In this document: positions 1 to 6,031 of the stretch, piece after piece | Numbering within the stretch: position 1 is the first letter of the stretch | Layout of the letters: each line of letters begins with the position of its first letter | NCBI RefSeq assembly: GCF_004138495.1 | Contig: NZ_ML142883.1 | Span: 8,724-17,296 of the forward strand | Reading direction: 5' to 3' | Length of the DNA stretch: 8,573 nt | Source of the DNA: Phytoactinopolyspora endophytica | GTDB lineage: Bacteria; Actinomycetota; Actinomycetes; Jiangellales; Jiangellaceae | Program-made: the position numbers and the translations under genes | Notes under the pieces: generated by a model | Told to the model about the DNA's origin: nothing | The model's input: the letters and a program-made list of their open reading frames with translations, nothing else | The model's database searches: none

Positions 1-1
1 G

Positions 2-262
2 GCCGGGATCGGCAGCGCGGACGAGAGAGGCGCGCGGAGCCGGACGTTCGGGCTGACCGCACGTGAGCGGGAGGTGCTCAAGCTGATCGCCGAGGGGCGC
101 AGCAACCGTGAGATCGGGGAGGCACTGTTCATCAGCACCAAGACCGCCAGCGTGCATGTGTCGAACATTCTCGCCAAGCTGAACGTCTCCGGCCGCGGAG
201 AGGCCGCCGCCGTGGCTCATCGGGAGGGCATCGCGGGCGCTCGTCCGCCCTCGCCGTCGTGA
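2..262 (+). CDS. LuxR-family transcriptional regulator, C-terminal DNA-binding end (5' partial)
   Basis: The gene runs in from the left edge; about 86 residues are visible. They contain a complete LuxR/GerE-type helix-turn-helix: an entry motif LTAREREVLKLIAEGRSN, then the scaffold helix NREIGEALFIS, then the recognition helix TKTASVHVSNILAKLNV. This domain binds DNA and activates transcription at the extreme C terminus of response regulators and of large ATPase-type (LAL) regulators. The receiver or ATPase domain that would distinguish these lies outside the window. A short Ala/Pro-rich tail follows the helix-turn-helix. The TGA stop directly abuts the stop of the convergent hydrolase gene. 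The family call is secure; the target genes and signal cannot be inferred. Confidence 0.9.
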   Translation, partial: AGIGSADERGARSRTFGLTAREREVLKLIAEGRSNREIGEALFISTKTASVHVSNILAKLNVSGRGEAAAVAHREGIAGARPPSPS

Positions 263-892
263 TCAGAAGCCCCGGTCGATCCATTCCTGCAGGTGGGGCG
301 CTTCCGCCCCGACTGTCGTAGGGTCGCCGTGGCCCGTGCGGACCACCGTCTCCGGTGGCAGCGTGAACAGCCGGTCGCGGATGGAATCGATGATGGTGGC
401 GAAGTCGCTGAACGAGCGTCCGGTCGCACCGGGGCCACCCTGAAAGAGCGTGTCCCCGGTGAACAGCGTGCCGAGGGACGGGACGTGGAAGCAGACCGAT
501 CCCGGTGAGTGTCCAGGCGTGTGGATGACGGACACGTCGGTGCCGCCTGCGGCGATCACCTGGCCGTCTGCCAGGTCTTCATCGGGTCCCACGTCGGAGT
601 AGACACGATCCCAGAGCATCCGATCGGCCGGGTGCAGATGGATCGCGGCGCCGGTGGCGTCCCAGAGGGATCCGACCGCGCTGACGTGGTCATCGTGACC
701 GTGGGTGAGCAGGATCGCTGTGACCCTGCGATCGCCCACGAGGTCGAGAATGGCGGTGGCATCGTGTGGGGCGTCAATGACTACGCATTCGTTGTCGTCG
801 CCGAGCACCCAGACGTTGTTGTCAACATCGAATGTCTGCCCGTCAAGACTGAATGTTCCGGACGTGGTCGTGTGATCGACACGTACAGTCAT
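263..892 (-). CDS. MBL-fold metallo-hydrolase, probable S-formylmycothiol hydrolase partner of mscR
   Basis: A 209-residue glyoxalase II-like protein of the metallo-beta-lactamase fold. Metal-binding motifs are intact: THGHDDH at residues 63-69 (H64, H66, D68, H69), HTPGHSPGS at 124-132 (H128), FTGDTLF at 144-150 (D147) and TGHGD at 186-190 (H188), the set for a two-metal centre. No signal peptide is seen, so it is probably cytoplasmic. The ATG is preceded by GGGAG about 6 nt upstream. It lies 135 bp downstream of mscR on the same strand, an arrangement also known for mscR (Rv2259) and Rv2260 in Mycobacterium tuberculosis. MscR makes S-formylmycothiol, so a thioester hydrolase releasing formate and mycothiol is the natural role. 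The fold is certain; the substrate is inferred from context. Confidence 0.88.
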   Translation of the reverse strand: MTVRVDHTTTSGTFSLDGQTFDVDNNVWVLGDDNECVVIDAPHDATAILDLVGDRRVTAILLTHGHDDHVSAVGSLWDATGAAIHLHPADRMLWDRVYSDVGPDEDLADGQVIAAGGTDVSVIHTPGHSPGSVCFHVPSLGTLFTGDTLFQGGPGATGRSFSDFATIIDSIRDRLFTLPPETVVRTGHGDPTTVGAEAPHLQEWIDRGF

Positions 893-1027
893 GAACCGCT
901 CCCGGAGTCATGTGGTTGTGGCCCGTTCGTCCAGGATACGGATCAACCGTTCGGCCAGCTTCAGGCGGCCCCTTTACGTGAAATGTCCAGTCGGATGAGC
1001 AGCGTCCTCGATATTCATGTTGAGCCG

Positions 1028-2113
1028 TCAGAAGACGACGACTGAACGCAACACTTCTCCGCGATGCATCTTGTCGAATGCGGCCTCGATGTCGCCCAGT
1101 GCGATGGTTTCGGTGACGAAGGCGTCAAGGTCGAGACGCCCTTGCAGGTAGAGGTCGATCAACATCGGGAAGTCCCGCGTCGGCAGGCAGTCACCGTACC
1201 AGGAGGACTTCAGCGCCCCGCCGCGACCGAACACCTCGATCATCGGTAACTCGATCTTCATGGCCGGGTTGGGCACACCGACCAGGACGACCGTGCCTGC
1301 GAGGTCGCGAGCGTAGAACGCCTGCTCGTACGTCTCGGGCCGGCCGACTGCCTCGATGGCGACGTCGACGCCGAAACCGTCCGTCAGCTCGCGGATCGCC
1401 TGGATCGCGTCGGTGCCCGCGGAGTTGACGGTGTGGGTGGCGCCGAAGATCTTGGCCCATTCGAGCTTGCGGTCGTCGATGTCCACCGCGATGATCGTGC
1501 GCGCCCCGGCCAGGTGGGAGCCGGCGATCGCCGCGTCGCCCACGCCTCCGCATCCGAAGACAGCCACCGAGTCGCCCCGCGTGACTCCGCCGGTGTTGAT
1601 GGCCGCGCCGATGCCGGCCATGACGCCGCACCCGAGCAGTCCCGCGGTGGCGGGCGCGGCACGGCGGTCGACCTTGGTGCACTGTCCGGAGTGCACCAAC
1701 GTCTTCTCAATGAACGCGCCGATGCCCAGGGCAGGGGAGAGCGTCGTCCCGTCGGCCAAGGTCATGGGCTGGGCGGCGTTGAACGTGGAGAAGCAGTACC
1801 ACGGCCTCCCGCGCAGGCAGGCCCGGCAGGAGCCGCAGACCGCACGCCAGTTGAGGATGGTGTAGTCGCCTGGCTCGAGGTCGGTGACGCCTTCGCCGAC
1901 CGACTCGACGACGCCGGCGGCCTCGTGGCCCAGCAGGAAGGGGAAGTCGTCGTTGATGCCTCCGTCGCGGTAGTGCAGGTCCGTGTGGCACACACCGCAC
2001 GCCTCGACCCGCACGACGGCCTCACCAGGGCCCGGATCGGGGACGACGACCGTCTCCATGGACACGGGCTCTCCCTTGGCGCGGGCGACGACCCCGCGAA
2101 CCTCTTGCGCCAT
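1028..2113 (-). CDS. mscR: S-(hydroxymethyl)mycothiol dehydrogenase (mycothiol-dependent formaldehyde dehydrogenase / nitrosomycothiol reductase)
   Basis: A 361-residue zinc-dependent medium-chain dehydrogenase, the same length as I recall for M. tuberculosis MscR and similar throughout. It oxidises the formaldehyde-mycothiol adduct to S-formylmycothiol with NAD; family members also reduce S-nitrosomycothiol. Catalytic zinc ligands are C42 (CGVCHTD), H63 (GHE) and C162 (LLGCGV); the structural zinc set is C93, C96, C99 and C107. The Rossmann motif GCGGVG is at 187-192, and D211 after the second strand fits NAD rather than NADP. Family-typical stretches [22 protein letters not shown] and [14 protein letters not shown] are present. 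The ATG has GGGAGG 5 nt upstream. It is probably co-transcribed with the downstream MBL hydrolase and is divergent from the gene at 2252. Its presence implies a mycothiol-making host. Confidence 0.95.
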   Translation of the reverse strand: MAQEVRGVVARAKGEPVSMETVVVPDPGPGEAVVRVEACGVCHTDLHYRDGGINDDFPFLLGHEAAGVVESVGEGVTDLEPGDYTILNWRAVCGSCRACLRGRPWYCFSTFNAAQPMTLADGTTLSPALGIGAFIEKTLVHSGQCTKVDRRAAPATAGLLGCGVMAGIGAAINTGGVTRGDSVAVFGCGGVGDAAIAGSHLAGARTIIAVDIDDRKLEWAKIFGATHTVNSAGTDAIQAIRELTDGFGVDVAIEAVGRPETYEQAFYARDLAGTVVLVGVPNPAMKIELPMIEVFGRGGALKSSWYGDCLPTRDFPMLIDLYLQGRLDLDAFVTETIALGDIEAAFDKMHRGEVLRSVVVF

Positions 2114-2251
2114 TCCTGCCTCCCGGGTGTAGCGGCCATCTTGACGTCAGCCTGCACGGCGTAACGTGCGAGGGCAAGGGAATCGCGGGTGAGGCAGGGG
2201 TAAGGGTAGGAGATCCCAGACAGCTAGGGTACGGAGCAGGAGGTTGGCCTG
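2114..2251. promoter_or_regulatory. Divergent intergenic region between mscR and the 2252 gene
   Basis: This 138-bp stretch must hold the start signals of two divergent genes. Rightward, TAGGGT (2225-2230) resembles an actinobacterial -10 box but has no clear -35; AGGAGG at 2238-2243 is a good ribosome-binding site for the ATG at 2252. Leftward, GGGAGG precedes the mscR ATG; no convincing promoter was identified. The top strand from 2178 to 2206 has four runs of three or more G separated by loops of 6, 7 and 3 nt, which fits the simple G-quadruplex pattern. No dyad operator was recognised. Confidence 0.4.
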
Positions 2252-2665
2252 ATGGGATTGTTCGACCGAGTCAAGGACATGTTCAGCGGTGACAGCGGGG
2301 AAGCGCCACCAGAGCTACCGCTGGATGTCGAAACGCGTCGCGCTCAGCTCGACGAGCTGGAGAACGCCTTGCGTGACCTGGCGCGAGCGATGGCCGGCGA
2401 TGAGGACCGCATATCCAACCCTGGCTGGCGCGGCCGGGTGGAAGACCTCCGCTTTGCGGCCAACGAGGCCGGCCGCATCGCCCACGAGGGTTTCGACCGC
2501 GCGGCTCTGCACGACGTGGCGGCGGAGGTGCGTCCGCTCTACAATCCTGGCCAGGTTCCGCCGGAGTATGCCCCTTACACGGCCCAGCACGAACGGGTGC
2601 TGCAAGCGGTGGCAGCCCTGCGGTCGACGTTGCCCAGCGAGTCCGGTCCACCGTCCGGCACTTGA
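2252..2665 (+). CDS. Small helical protein of unknown function
   Basis: A 137-residue soluble protein that I do not recognise. The start at 2252 is supported by AGGAGG 8 nt upstream. It opens with a short amphipathic segment (MGLFDRVKDMF), then an acidic, proline-rich linker to about residue 25, then helices rich in Ala, Leu, Glu and Arg: residues 27-49 (TRRAQLDELENALRDLARAM), 60-80 around GWRGRVEDLRFAANEAGRIA, and a C-terminal helix near 110-128. No signal peptide, membrane span, cysteine or obvious catalytic motif is present. Codon use looks typical of a real high-GC gene. It is followed after 80 bp by the lipoprotein gene, which seems to have its own promoter, so a shared function is not implied. 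Coding status is fairly sure; function is unknown. Confidence 0.75.
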   Translation: MGLFDRVKDMFSGDSGEAPPELPLDVETRRAQLDELENALRDLARAMAGDEDRISNPGWRGRVEDLRFAANEAGRIAHEGFDRAALHDVAAEVRPLYNPGQVPPEYAPYTAQHERVLQAVAALRSTLPSESGPPSGT

Positions 2666-2670
2666 GGGCC

Positions 2671-2688
2671 GTCCGGCACCGTGCCGAC
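2671..2688 (+). terminator. Candidate hairpin after the 2252 gene
   Basis: Five bases after the stop codon, GTCCGGCACCGTGCCGAC can fold as GTC-GGCA/TGCC-GAC around a CCG loop with one bulged C. There is no U-run after it, so intrinsic termination is only possible. The left arm overlaps the second copy of a direct repeat, CCGTCCGGCAC, at 2651-2661 and 2669-2679. Confidence 0.3.
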
Positions 2689-2732
2689 AGGCCGATCTTG
2701 CCGAATAGGTGGGAGTTGAGCCTTCAAGTGGG

Positions 2733-2738
2733 TATTGT
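2733..2738 (+). promoter_or_regulatory. Candidate -10 box placing transcription start on the lipoprotein ATG
   Basis: TATTGT matches the actinobacterial TANNNT -10 pattern and ends 7 nt before the ATG at 2746, so transcription would begin at or next to the A of the start codon. No Shine-Dalgarno sequence precedes the ATG. Together these suggest a leaderless mRNA. The -35 region is weak. Confidence 0.4.
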
Positions 2739-2745
2739 GACCGGC

Positions 2746-3243
2746 ATGCGACGCCGTGTGTTGATTGTGTGTGCAGCCCTTGGGGCAATCGGCCTGGCGG
2801 GCTGCGGTGGAGACGACGACTCTGACTCGGCGGACGAGCAGGCCAACTCTGATCAGGCGGAGAACGGCGAACCCGACGCGGACGATGCGGACGAGCCCGA
2901 CGACGACGCGGACGAGCCCGACGACGACGCGGATGAACCCGACGACGACGCGGACGAGCCCGACGACGAGATCGTGGAGACGATCAACGTCGAAGCGGGC
3001 GACCTCTACTTCGAGGGCATCCCGGACACGCTGCCGGCGGGCACCATCGAGATCGAGTTCTCGAACGTCGGCGAGATGTTGCACGACGTCACGATCGAGG
3101 AACTCGGTGACGAGATGGTGGTATCTGCGGCGGGTGGCGAGACCGATACCGGCACGGTGACTCTGGAGCCCGGCGAATACGCCTTCTACTGCGCCGTCCC
3201 GGGCCACCGCGAGCAGATGGAAGTGACCGTCACGGTCGAGTGA
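2746..3243 (+). CDS. Cupredoxin-like lipoprotein with acidic tandem-repeat linker
   Basis: A 165-residue exported lipoprotein. Residues 1-20 form a lipoprotein signal: MRRR, a hydrophobic core, then lipobox LAGC with C20 as the lipidated cysteine. Residues 21-75 are an extremely acidic linker with a DDDADEP repeat. Residues 76-165 are a cupredoxin-like domain: H113 (MLHDV), then C149, H154 and M158 in YCAVPGHREQM, which gives the four ligands of a type 1 copper site with azurin-like C-x4-H-x3-M spacing. It probably sits on the outer face of the membrane and carries electrons or binds copper. The open frame extends upstream to a GTG at 2662, but that would bury the signal peptide behind 28 residues, so the ATG at 2746 is preferred. 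A GTG at 2737 is an alternative. No copper or respiratory genes are adjacent, so the partner is unknown. Confidence 0.85.
   Translation: MRRRVLIVCAALGAIGLAGCGGDDDSDSADEQANSDQAENGEPDADDADEPDDDADEPDDDADEPDDDADEPDDEIVETINVEAGDLYFEGIPDTLPAGTIEIEFSNVGEMLHDVTIEELGDEMVVSAAGGETDTGTVTLEPGEYAFYCAVPGHREQMEVTVTVE
2881..2967 (+). repeat. In-frame 21-bp tandem repeat encoding DDDADEP
   Basis: Three full 21-bp units start at 2899, 2920 and 2941, flanked by a partial unit before (2881-2898) and after (2962-2967). The second unit differs by two synonymous changes (GAT GAA in place of GAC GAG). Because the unit is seven codons long, copy-number change would lengthen or shorten the linker without a frameshift. 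Confidence 0.9.
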
Positions 3244-3316
3244 GATGCCGCCTGCTCTCTATCAGAGCGTGATTGTGCCGATCTTGAGTCGCCGCGCGCA
3301 ATCCGAACCAGCTGGA

Positions 3317-3351
3317 CGGTCGGCCTGAGGCAAAACGCTCCTAGGCGACCG
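3317..3351. terminator. Candidate bidirectional hairpin between convergent genes
   Basis: CGGTCGGCCT (3317-3326) pairs with AGGCGACCG (3343-3351) as a 9-bp stem with one bulged G and a 16-nt loop. It lies between the lipoprotein and hexosaminidase genes and overlaps the last codons of the latter. There is no T-run on either side. The rest of the 97-bp gap shows nothing recognisable. Confidence 0.3.
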
Positions 3352-4540
3352 AGTTGGCGAGACGGCGGGCTGTCTCCAGGTGGTGCCTCGAGCCGACGGT
3401 CTGGCCGACCTGGCCCACATCGGAGATGGGGTTGTCGAATAGCCCGTATCGCTGTTTCAGCCGCAGGATGCGCTCGATGGACTGGTCGATCCGGTCCTCG
3501 CTGAGGTCGCCGTCCTCCACCGCTCGGCGGATAGTCTTGAGCGCGGCCGGGAACGAACCCGCGGGTGGCAGAAGTAGCTGATCGGCACCCGCCTGGAGCG
3601 CGCGGAGCGGGGTCTCCTCGTCGCTGTAGGTTACGCGCGCCGCGGCCATCTCCAAGCCATCGGTGATGACCACACCATCGAACTCGAGCTCACGCCTGAG
3701 AATGTCGGTGATGATCGGGTACGACGTGGTGGCGATGGATTCGGACGGGTCGAGCGCCGGGAAGATGAGATGCCCGGTCATGACGACGTCCACGTCCGCT
3801 TTGATCGCGGCCTGGAACGGCGGGAGGTCGAACTCTCGCCATTGGCTCCGGCTGTGCGTGATGACGGCCTGGCTGGTGTGGGTGTCGGCTGTGGTGTCTC
3901 CGTGCCCGGGGAAGTGCTTGACCGCGGCGGCCACCCCGCCGTGCTGGAAGCCTCGTATCTGGGCTCTGACGAACTCGCACACCGTATCGGGTTTGCTGCT
4001 GAACGCACGGTCGCCGATCACCGGGTTCTCTGGGTTGATGTTGACGTCAGCCACAGGGGCATAGTCCTGGACGATCCCCATCGCGTGCATCTCGCGAGCG
4101 AACAGCGTCGCGCCTTCCTCCGCAGCTTCAGTGCCCAGGGTGGCGAGCGCTCGAGCGCTGGGGAGCCAGGTGGCCGGGGGTGAGAGCCTCGCCACCTTGC
4201 CGCCTTCCTGATCGGCCCCTATCAGGAGTGGGATCGGATCCGATGTCGATCGGTTCAACGCCGCGTTCTGGATGCCGTTTGACAGCTCCGCTATCTGCGC
4301 GGGGTTGCGGATGTTACCCGCGTTGCGGAAGTAGATGACGCCCCCGGGCTGGTACTCCGAGACCAGCCGCTCCGCATTGTCGACGCCGTAGGCCGCCTGG
4401 TTGAGTTGGACCGCTTCCTGATCAGAGGTGTCAGCGCTGGCGCCGTGTACACGGAGCACGAACAACTGTGCAATCTTCTCATCAAGCGTCATCGTGGGGA
4501 CTCGCATCATCGCCCTAACATTTCCATGTCTCCCGCCCAT
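3341..4540 (-). CDS. Glycoside hydrolase family 3 beta-N-acetylhexosaminidase (NagZ type)
   Basis: A 399-residue single-domain GH3 enzyme that removes N-acetylglucosamine from muropeptides or chitin-type sugars. The NagZ signature KHFPGHGDTTADTH is at 208-221, with D219 and H221 as the likely acid/base dyad of this subgroup; the nucleophile is D294 in ITDGLEM. IGADQEGG (108-114) and the GDRAF segment are also typical. The protein stops just after the barrel, at about the size of E. coli NagZ or mycobacterial LpqI, so it need not be truncated. Unlike LpqI it has no lipoprotein signal, and so is probably cytoplasmic. The start is uncertain: the ATG at 4540 has only a weak GGTGG upstream; ATGs at 4510, 4507 and 4492 are possible, and family similarity begins near MTLDEKIAQL (residue 17). 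A LacI-type operator lies 68-81 bp upstream. Confidence 0.9.
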   Translation of the reverse strand: MGGRHGNVRAMMRVPTMTLDEKIAQLFVLRVHGASADTSDQEAVQLNQAAYGVDNAERLVSEYQPGGVIYFRNAGNIRNPAQIAELSNGIQNAALNRSTSDPIPLLIGADQEGGKVARLSPPATWLPSARALATLGTEAAEEGATLFAREMHAMGIVQDYAPVADVNINPENPVIGDRAFSSKPDTVCEFVRAQIRGFQHGGVAAAVKHFPGHGDTTADTHTSQAVITHSRSQWREFDLPPFQAAIKADVDVVMTGHLIFPALDPSESIATTSYPIITDILRRELEFDGVVITDGLEMAAARVTYSDEETPLRALQAGADQLLLPPAGSFPAALKTIRRAVEDGDLSEDRIDQSIERILRLKQRYGLFDNPISDVGQVGQTVGSRHHLETARRLANSVA

Positions 4541-4577
4541 ACACCACCACCGAGTGCGACATACCGCTGTACGCGGA

Positions 4578-4607
4578 GGTGAAGATCTTACCTTCTGGAT
4601 CTTCTCC
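4578..4607. promoter_or_regulatory. Dyad GAAGATC-N10-GATCTTC over the presumed hexosaminidase promoter
   Basis: GAAGATC (4581-4587) and GATCTTC (4598-4604) are perfect inverted copies 10 bp apart; the match extends to 9 of 10 bases per arm (4578-4587 with 4598-4607). The minus-strand -10-like TAAGAT (4585-4590) is inside it. It could be a second operator, or a hairpin if transcription starts further upstream. Confidence 0.45.
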
Positions 4608-4621
4608 CGGGAGCGCTCCCA
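4608..4621. promoter_or_regulatory. LacI-family operator palindrome (CebR-box-like)
   Basis: CGGGAGCGCTCCCA has a perfect 12-bp palindromic core, GGGAGCGCTCCC, with the central CG typical of LacI-family operators. It differs by one outer base from TGGGAGCGCTCCCA, the published CebR box of Streptomyces cello-oligosaccharide genes. It lies 68-81 bp upstream of the hexosaminidase ATG and, if TAAGAT at 4585-4590 is the -10 box, covers the -35 region, a position suited to repression. No LacI-family gene is in the window. Confidence 0.6.
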
Positions 4622-4890
4622 GTAACCGCGTTTTCGCGATCGCTTTGTGATCTATGTCGCCTTCGGTCACGACCATCATCCTCTCGCCGTCGAACGGTTG
4701 CGCCATCGGGGTCTGAACCATCAGACAGATGTGCAGTGTGATAACAGGGCGGGGCGCCTGTAACGATACGTCGGCCAAGCTGGTCAGCGACCGAGTCAAG
4801 CACGTGGTGATGACGGAAGGAACGGGGCCGTTTCCGGTATCCGTTCCGAGCCAACGAGCAGCGAAGATGGAAGCAAGGAGGTGGTGTCGG

Positions 4891-5940
4891 ATGGGAGTCG
4901 TCGACGCCGGGCACCGCGCCTGGCGGGTGAGCGAACCGCAGCCGGTGTCAGATCGGCCGCTGCGCCTGGTGACGGAAGCGCGACCGCGGCCGCGGGCCGG
5001 CGAACTGCTGGTCCGGGTGCTGGCGTGCGGCGTATGCCGGACGGACCTGCATGTTGCGGAAGGCGACCTGCCGGTACATCGTCCTGGCGTCGTCCCTGGG
5101 CACGAGGTAGTCGGCGAGGTCGTCGCCGTGGGGGAGCCGGAGACGACGCCGGGCGGAAGCTCAACCGTGGGCGTGGGCGTGGGCGTGGGGGATCGGGTCG
5201 GGATCGCGTGGCTGCGTGGAACCTGTGGCCGTTGCCGTCTTTGCCGACGTGGCGCGGAGAACCTCTGCCCGGAGTCCGTCTACACCGGGTGGGACGCGGA
5301 CGGCGGCTACGCGGAGTTCGCTACAGTGCCGGCCGACTACGCACTGCCTCTTCCGGACGGTTACTCCGACGTCGAGCTGGCTCCACTGCTCTGTGCGGGC
5401 ATCATCGGTTACCGGGCACTGCTGCGGGCGGAACTCCCGTCCGGCGGCCGGCTCGGGGTCTACGGATTCGGTGGCAGCGCGCACCTCGCGGCGCAGGTGG
5501 CGCTCGCGCAGGGTGCCGAGGTCCACGTGATGACTCGCAACCCGCGGGCGCGGGAGCTCGCGCTGGAACTCGGCGCCGCGTCGGCCGCGGACCCCACGGA
5601 ACCACCGCCGGAGCCGCTGGACTCGGCGATTCTGTTCGCGCCGGCAGGCGAACTGGTACCCCTCGCGCTGGCGGCCCTCGATCGTGGTGGGACGCTTGCC
5701 GTCGCCGGGATCCACCTCACCGACATTCCGGTCCTGAACTATCAGGAGCATCTCTTCCAAGAGCGGCAGATACGCAGCGTCACGGCCAACACCAGGGACG
5801 ACGCACGCGAGTTCCTGCGTTTCGCGGGCGAGCACCGGCTGCGCGTCGCGACGACGCGCTATCCGCTGGACCGTGCCGACCAGGCTTTGATCGACCTGGC
5901 CACGGGCGCCGTGCGTGGAGCCGCTGTCCTCGTCCCGTGA
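4891..5940 (+). CDS. Zinc-dependent alcohol dehydrogenase, AdhA-like
   Basis: A 349-residue medium-chain dehydrogenase that interconverts alcohols and aldehydes. Catalytic zinc ligands are C49 (CGVCRTD), H71 (PGHE) and C168 (LLCAGI); the structural zinc cysteines are C112, C115, C118 and C126. The nucleotide loop is GFGGSA (192-197), and MTR follows the next strand in place of an acidic residue, which suggests NADP rather than NAD. The long middle motif [13 protein letters not shown] and the C-terminal [14 protein letters not shown] are typical of the AdhA group. The start at 4891 is chosen because AAGGAGGTG lies about 8 nt upstream; the open frame extends 54 codons further but that part lacks family similarity. 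An unusual Gly/Val loop (residues 93-100) is described separately. The tetR gene follows after 91 bp, with its own operator. Confidence 0.9.
   Translation: MGVVDAGHRAWRVSEPQPVSDRPLRLVTEARPRPRAGELLVRVLACGVCRTDLHVAEGDLPVHRPGVVPGHEVVGEVVAVGEPETTPGGSSTVGVGVGVGDRVGIAWLRGTCGRCRLCRRGAENLCPESVYTGWDADGGYAEFATVPADYALPLPDGYSDVELAPLLCAGIIGYRALLRAELPSGGRLGVYGFGGSAHLAAQVALAQGAEVHVMTRNPRARELALELGAASAADPTEPPPEPLDSAILFAPAGELVPLALAALDRGGTLAVAGIHLTDIPVLNYQEHLFQERQIRSVTANTRDDAREFLRFAGEHRLRVATTRYPLDRADQALIDLATGAVRGAAVLVP
5167..5190 (+). repeat. Hexanucleotide tandem repeat inside the alcohol dehydrogenase gene
   Basis: Three GTGGGC units plus a fourth ending in G (GTGGGG) encode VGVGVGVG at residues 93-100. This sits in the loop between the catalytic-zinc His and the GDRVGI strand, extended by a preceding [11 protein letters not shown] segment. 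Gain or loss of a unit would keep the frame. Confidence 0.85.
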
Positions 5941-5990
5941 TGTGTACGACCGTGTTGCTGCACGGGCTGCGCCTGGAGTCTTGGCCGAGA

Positions 5991-6003
5991 CTTACCTTGT
6001 AAG
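5991..6003. promoter_or_regulatory. TetR operator over its own promoter
   Basis: CTTACCTTGTAAG is a perfect 5-bp inverted repeat around a 3-bp centre. It overlaps TAAGAT (6000-6005), a good -10 box, and lies 29 bp before the tetR GTG. The same half-site, CTTAC, recurs three times upstream of the gene at 6868, which points to the TetR protein between them as the binder and to autoregulation. Confidence 0.6.
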
Positions 6004-6031
6004 ATCGAGTGCGAAAGGAAGGTTGTTGTAC

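Larger units (their letters stand above)
4541..4890. other. Intergenic region between divergent hexosaminidase and alcohol dehydrogenase genes
   Basis: This 350-bp stretch contains no gene I can support. The half near the hexosaminidase holds two adjacent dyads (4578-4607 and 4608-4621) and a TAAGAT box on the minus strand. A further CGCG-TTTT-CGCG inverted repeat (4627-4638) overlaps GCGATCGC (4636-4643). On the alcohol dehydrogenase side only the strong ribosome-binding site AAGGAGGTG (4875-4883) is clear; its promoter was not identified. Confidence 0.6.

Noticed and set aside
509..1045. A 178-codon plus-strand frame
   Set aside because: It runs antisense over the hydrolase gene, whose metal-binding motifs are intact, and has no recognisable domain or ribosome-binding site.
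1433..2164. A 243-codon plus-strand frame
   Set aside because: Antisense to mscR, with a composition typical of reverse reading of high-GC coding DNA.
2575..3207. A 210-codon minus-strand frame with hydrophobic VRVVVGL repeats that looks like a membrane protein
   Set aside because: It is the complement of the lipoprotein gene; the hydrophobic repeat is simply the antisense reading of the acidic tandem repeat.
3244..3340. Possible lost C-terminal domain of the GH3 enzyme after a premature stop
   Set aside because: Reading on past the stop in all frames gives no GH3 C-terminal domain motifs, and single-domain GH3 enzymes of this length are normal.
4515..4799. A 94-codon open frame on the minus strand upstream of the hexosaminidase
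   Set aside because: It begins with TTG, has no ribosome-binding site at the first or internal starts, resembles no family I know, and contains the LacI-type palindrome and the adjacent dyad, which fit better as regulatory DNA.
4801..4806. CACGTG palindrome upstream of the alcohol dehydrogenase
   Set aside because: A 6-bp palindrome is expected by chance in GC-rich DNA and has no second copy or promoter context.
4881..6002. A 373-codon plus-strand frame rich in Arg and Gly
   Set aside because: Out-of-frame reading of the alcohol dehydrogenase gene; its Arg/Gly/Pro bias is the usual sign of a shadow frame.
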